Shown: positions 60,897-64,000 of the stretch, piece after piece
How the letters are laid out: each line of letters opens with the position of its first letter
Numbering within the stretch: the first letter of the stretch is position 1
Source: Bugulina stolonifera
Lineage: Eukaryota > Bryozoa > Gymnolaemata > Cheilostomatida > Bugulidae
DNA: 64,000 nt
Assembly (NCBI GenBank): GCA_935421135.1
Contig: OW285192.1
Span: forward strand, 16,469,001-16,533,000
Direction: 5' to 3'
The notes under the pieces: generated by a model
What the model was told of the DNA's origin: nothing
Databases searched by the model: none
The model's input: only the letters and a program-made list of their open reading frames with translations
Made by a program: the position numbers and the translations under genes

Positions 60897-61712
60897 CCCC
60901 GATGTGAATCCGAAGCCTCCCGATGTGAATCCGAAGCCTCCCGATGTGAATCCGAAGCTTCCCGATGCATCCCGATGTGAATCCGAAGCTTCCCGATGCA
61001 TCCCGATGTGATTCCGAAGCTTCCCGATGCATCCCGATGTGAATCCGAAGCTTCCCGATGCATCCCGATGTGATTCCGAAGCTTCCCGATGCATCCCGAT
61101 GTGATTCCGAAGCTTCCCGATGCATCCCGATGTGATTCCGAAGCTTCCCGATGCATCCCGATGTGAATCCGAAGCTTCCCGATGCATCCCGATGTGATTC
61201 CGAAGCTTCCCGATGTGATTCCGAAGCTTCCCGATGCATCCCGATGTGAATCCGAAGCTTCCCGATGCATCCCGATGTGATTCCGAAGCCTCCCGATGCA
61301 TCCCGATGCACCCCGATGTGAATTGACACATCGGGACACATCGGGATGCATCGGGAAGCTTCGGAATCACATCGGGATGCATCGGGAAGCTTCGGAATCA
61401 CATCGGGATGCATAGGGAAGCTTCGGATTCACATCGGGATGCATCGGGAAGCTTCGGAATCACATCGGGATGCATCGGGAAGCTTCGGAATCACATCGGG
61501 ATGCATCGGGAAGCTTCGGAATCACATCGGGATGCATCGGGAAGCTTCGGATTCACATCGGGATGCATCGGGAAGCTTCGGAATCACATCGGGATGCATC
61601 GGGAAGCTTCGGATTCACATCGGGATGCATCGGGAGGCTTCGGATTCACATCGGGGTGCATCGGGAGGCTTCGGATTCACATCGGGATGCATCGGGACAC
61701 ATTGGGATTGGA
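60897..61712. repeat. Head-to-head palindrome of 31-bp iteron-like repeats
   Basis: Left arm 60897-61320 and right arm 61327-61712 are built from the same 31-bp unit in opposite orientations, with a few units missing part. The unit contains CATCGGGATGCATCGGGA and AAGCTTCGGA, with two inner palindromes (CCCGATGCATCGGG and an AAGCTT-centred one). About 14 and 11 cores are counted in the two arms. The centre is near 61323. It sits exactly between the divergent polymerase and OB-like protein genes. An ori/promoter role is inference. Confidence 0.92.
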
Positions 61713-61747
61713 TAATAAAAAGGGAGGAGTCAAGAAATGAGCAGATG

Positions 61748-61754
61748 TATAAAG
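61748..61754 (+). promoter_or_regulatory. TATA box of the + strand element gene
   Basis: TATAAAG about 35 bp past the palindrome edge and 89 bp before the ATG at 61837. This leaves a 5' leader of about 60 nt if transcription starts about 30 bp downstream. Confidence 0.6.
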
Positions 61755-61836
61755 GGAGAGTGGGATCACAGTCTCAGCATTCAAAGTTCAGCACATCACT
61801 ACTGTACAGGAACACTACTACAATAGTACATTATCA

Positions 61837-63151
61837 ATGGATACTGACAACATAGTCCAGAACCAAGAAGAGTTATTTGCGGGCTTAACGGACTCACAAA
61901 TGGATGGAATTATTGAAGAAGAAGAGTGCAGTCAGAAGAGGAAAGAAGAGGTGGATGCGTTAAAAGAGGCACGGAAGAAGGGGAAAATAATAGGAGTGGG
62001 GAGTCTTGCCCGAAAGGATCTTTCTAACATGGCGGACTCTCCGTCCTCCCCGGAGCGGGCCTCGGATAGGGGCGAGACCACAACAACCAAGAAGAGGAAG
62101 AACCCAAAAGGAGATGAAATCTGTGCTAAGAAAAAAAAGAAACCCCAGGTGATTGTAATATCAGATGATGATGATGATGGCCACGGAGCCGATACGGCTA
62201 CGGAAGAAATGGATGGTGGTGAGACGACGAAGGGAAAAAAAGCTACCAAGTCCCCTTGCAAGGGGAAGAAAAAGAGCGGGGGACTAAGCCTGGAGAAAGC
62301 TCGTGCAGTGGCGGCAACCCTAATGTAAGTAGCCCTATTCGTATATCTATAAATTACCGTACTATCTTTCTCCCGTTTAACCACTTTGTCGGATCTATAT
62401 ACACCACTTTCATTATTGTAGGAGCATGGGAGCGGAGAAGAGGAGCTCTCTGCAGACAACGGTGAAGCTGTCGGAGCTAGAGCCAGGAACTGTGCTAGAA
62501 GTGAGTGGAGGTTCGGTGGTTGAAACGGCATTCGGAAAAGCATTCTTAGCCAGGGCAAGCTATGTGGATGACAAGGGGATGAGACATTGCATCAGCTTTC
62601 ACACCAACATTCGTCACGCCATGCCCAAGCTAGCGGATGTCAAAGAAGAGGAGCTAAAGGACCTTACCCTTCCACCTAGGATCATGGTGTACTTGGGACA
62701 GCAGGAGACCGCTAAAGGACAAAACACATTCAACCGTATCGAGAGCGTGTGCTCCCTGCCAGGAGCAGCCATGAAAAAGCTGGCCGGTGACTTGAGAAAG
62801 AAGACCTTGGCCCAGTTGGAAGAATTTTTTCGAGTGCAAACGCTATCTTCCTTCCCCGTTGGTTCTGTGCTGGTGGTGACCGCGCTCCGACCCACATACG
62901 TCCCAAGATGCGGTGATGGTGATAATGCGAGCAACTCCATTGCCACCTACGAGTGCCGGATTGGAAACGAAGAAAAAAAGGGAGAAGTCTTCCTTCCGGG
63001 ACGTCTGGCAGTTTCGATGAAAGAGCTCCTCCCCTCCGTGATGGTGTACAAGGGACAGAAGACTTCCAAGAGCGGGAGAACATTCTACGATTGTGCCATT
63101 CTAGACTCCATCCTCGGCGAGCGTCTCCTCCCCGCCACTGCACAGTTTTGA
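61837..63151 (+). CDS. Element-encoded nuclear protein with duplicated OB-like C-terminal domain (putative ssDNA/repeat-binding)
   Basis: Two exons, 61837-62324 and 62422-63151, join in phase (1218 nt, 405 residues). Residues 1-162 are charged and low complexity. They hold basic clusters fit for nuclear import (KKRK 85-88, KKKKK 98-102) and, right after, VIVISDDDDD (105-114), a textbook SUMO-interacting motif. The C-terminal half holds two diverged repeats, about 177-271 and 302-392. Each has an EPGTVLEV / PVGSVLVV strand and a closing LPPRIMVYLGQ..TF / LPSVMVYKGQ..TF block. The strand-rich pattern suggests OB-fold units and thus a single-strand DNA-binding partner for the polymerase; this is inference. 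No known family was recognised with certainty. Confidence 0.75.
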
Positions 63152-63189
63152 GGCAAAAACTTTTGTCATTCACACTCATTCGTGTCTAC

Positions 63190-63480
63190 TTATCAATTGA
63201 TTTTATATTATTACTCTCAAACTCGTGTATCGTTAGCCTTACTCATATTTTTCATAGTCGTATATCGGATTTTATCGCTTGATTTTATATTATTACTCTC
63301 AAACGTATTGAAAATTAAAACAAACTCGCGTATCATTACCCTTACTCATATTTTTCGTAGTCACATATCAAGTTTTTTATCGATTGATTTTATATTATTA
63401 CTCTCAAACGCATTGAAAATTAAAACAAACTCGTGTATCATTACCCTGACTCATATTTTCATAGTCGTATATCATCTATT
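63190..63480. repeat. Three tandem AT-rich repeats next to the right TIR
   Basis: Units of about 105 bp (the first shortened to about 85) share TTGATTTTATATTATTACTC, TATCATTACCCTTACTCATA and CATAGTCGTATATC-like blocks. They separate the + strand gene from the right TIR and may hold its 3' UTR. No canonical AATAAA was found in the spacer. Confidence 0.85.
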
Positions 63481-63498
63481 CTAGAATACATCACACAC

Positions 63499-64000
63499 CA
63501 TTACTCTAACCCGTATTTTCCTTCGCTTCACCCTACTCCAGCCGACGGTCCGCCCGCGAGGGTCGCGATGGGGTGGTTGGGGCGGGAGGGCGGGGGAGGG
63601 GCGGGGGATGGGCGGGGGGAGGGCGGCGTGGGGCCACGGCTGGACTCGCGAACGAGAACCGCCGCGAGGCGGAGGGCGAGGCGGAGGGGTTTGGGGTGGG
63701 GAGGGGTGGGGAGGGGCGGGGACGGGTGGAGGGAGGACGGGTGGGGTTCGCGGGGCGGGGGGGGCGCGCGCGTACGCGCGCGCCCCCTCGCCCGAGCCGT
63801 GGGATGGGGCGAGGGGTTTGCTCTTTAGACTGGGTTCCGCGGAACAGCCGATGAGGTTTTTGAAACCCCACCCGCGATGGGGGGGAGTAGGTTCTAGGGC
63901 TTTGCACATAGAGTGAGGTTTAGGGGAGAGGAGGGGCGAGAGGACGGGTGGGGTGGTCGTCCGCCCGGGGAGTTTTTGGATCTAGGGCTAATACGACGCG
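63499..64000. repeat. Right terminal inverted repeat of the PolB element (cut by window end)
   Basis: The reverse complement of 54498-55014, differing by small gains or losses in C-runs and in the CCGCCTCGCCCT repeat. The GCGCGCGTACGCGCGC palindrome recurs near 63760-63785. The near identity of the two ends suggests recent activity or copying of one end from the other. Confidence 0.93.

Larger units (their letters stand above)
54480..64000. mobile_element. Large PolB-encoding element with long GC-rich TIRs (right end beyond window)
   Basis: An element of at least 9.5 kb inserted in intron 22 of ABCC copy D. Intron homology with copy C stops at about 54450-54480, where GC-rich sequence begins. 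The first and last parts are reverse complements (54498-55014 and 63499-64000). Inside are only two recognisable genes, divergently transcribed: a family B DNA polymerase and a two-repeat putative DNA-binding protein. A large repeat palindrome separates them. No integrase, packaging ATPase, protease or capsid gene is seen, so it is not a complete Polinton. It could be a deleted Polinton/adintovirus-like element or a separate PolB transposon class. The right terminus and target duplication are outside the window. Confidence 0.85.

Noticed and set aside
60839..61855. Long overlapping open frames in several frames of both strands (HREASESHRDASGS-type repeats)
   Set aside because: They are produced by a 31-bp repeat lacking stops; because 31 is not a multiple of three all frames read the same words. 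No start, codon or splice evidence favours one.

Overview
The window is metazoan nuclear DNA. Every gene is split by short GT-AG introns, gene density is low, and the sequence is AT-rich and crowded with small transposons, solo LTRs, SINE-like tRNA derivatives and microsatellites. The ABCC5-like tandem family and the very frequent TACATGTA octamer would fit a sponge, but that assignment is a guess. No prokaryotic features were seen.

The backbone is a head-to-tail array of ABCC (MRP5-like) transporter genes on the + strand. Copy A (1-1663) is only the 3' end of a gene entering from the left. Copy B (10.86-13.75 kb) is a 5'-truncated NBD2 fragment with a broken splice acceptor. It is followed by a decayed NBD1 relic (14.5-15.8 kb). 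Copy C (16884-33743) is a complete gene: 29 exons assembled in phase give 1383 residues. Copy D (36407 to beyond the window) has the same 22 first exons, all open. Its introns have taken in an intact Harbinger transposon, a foldback hairpin, a solo LTR, GC-rich repeats and, in intron 22, a large DNA-polymerase element. Exons 23-29 of D would lie to the right of the window.

Between copies A and B, on the - strand (2630-8311), lies an 8-exon gene of the UPF0489 (human C5orf22-like) family, 638 residues, with an N-terminal membrane anchor. Its introns carry two TTAA-type MITEs and a solo LTR.

The Harbinger element (37836-41964) looks autonomous. It has TTA target duplications, about 50-bp TIRs, a six-exon DDE transposase (425 aa) and, on the opposite strand, a four-exon MADF/Myb-like DNA-binding protein (263 aa).

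The most unusual object is the element that starts near 54.48 kb and runs off the right end. It has GC-rich terminal inverted repeats of at least 500 bp. It carries two divergent genes: a 1453-aa family B DNA polymerase with N-terminal C2H2 fingers (- strand), and a 405-aa protein with a basic/NLS and SUMO-interacting-motif N-terminus and an internally duplicated C-terminal domain (+ strand). Between them sits an ~800-bp head-to-head palindrome of 31-bp repeats. No integrase, capsid or ATPase gene is visible. It may be a minimal self-replicating, Polinton-related or novel PolB transposon whose repeat palindrome serves as bidirectional promoter and/or origin.
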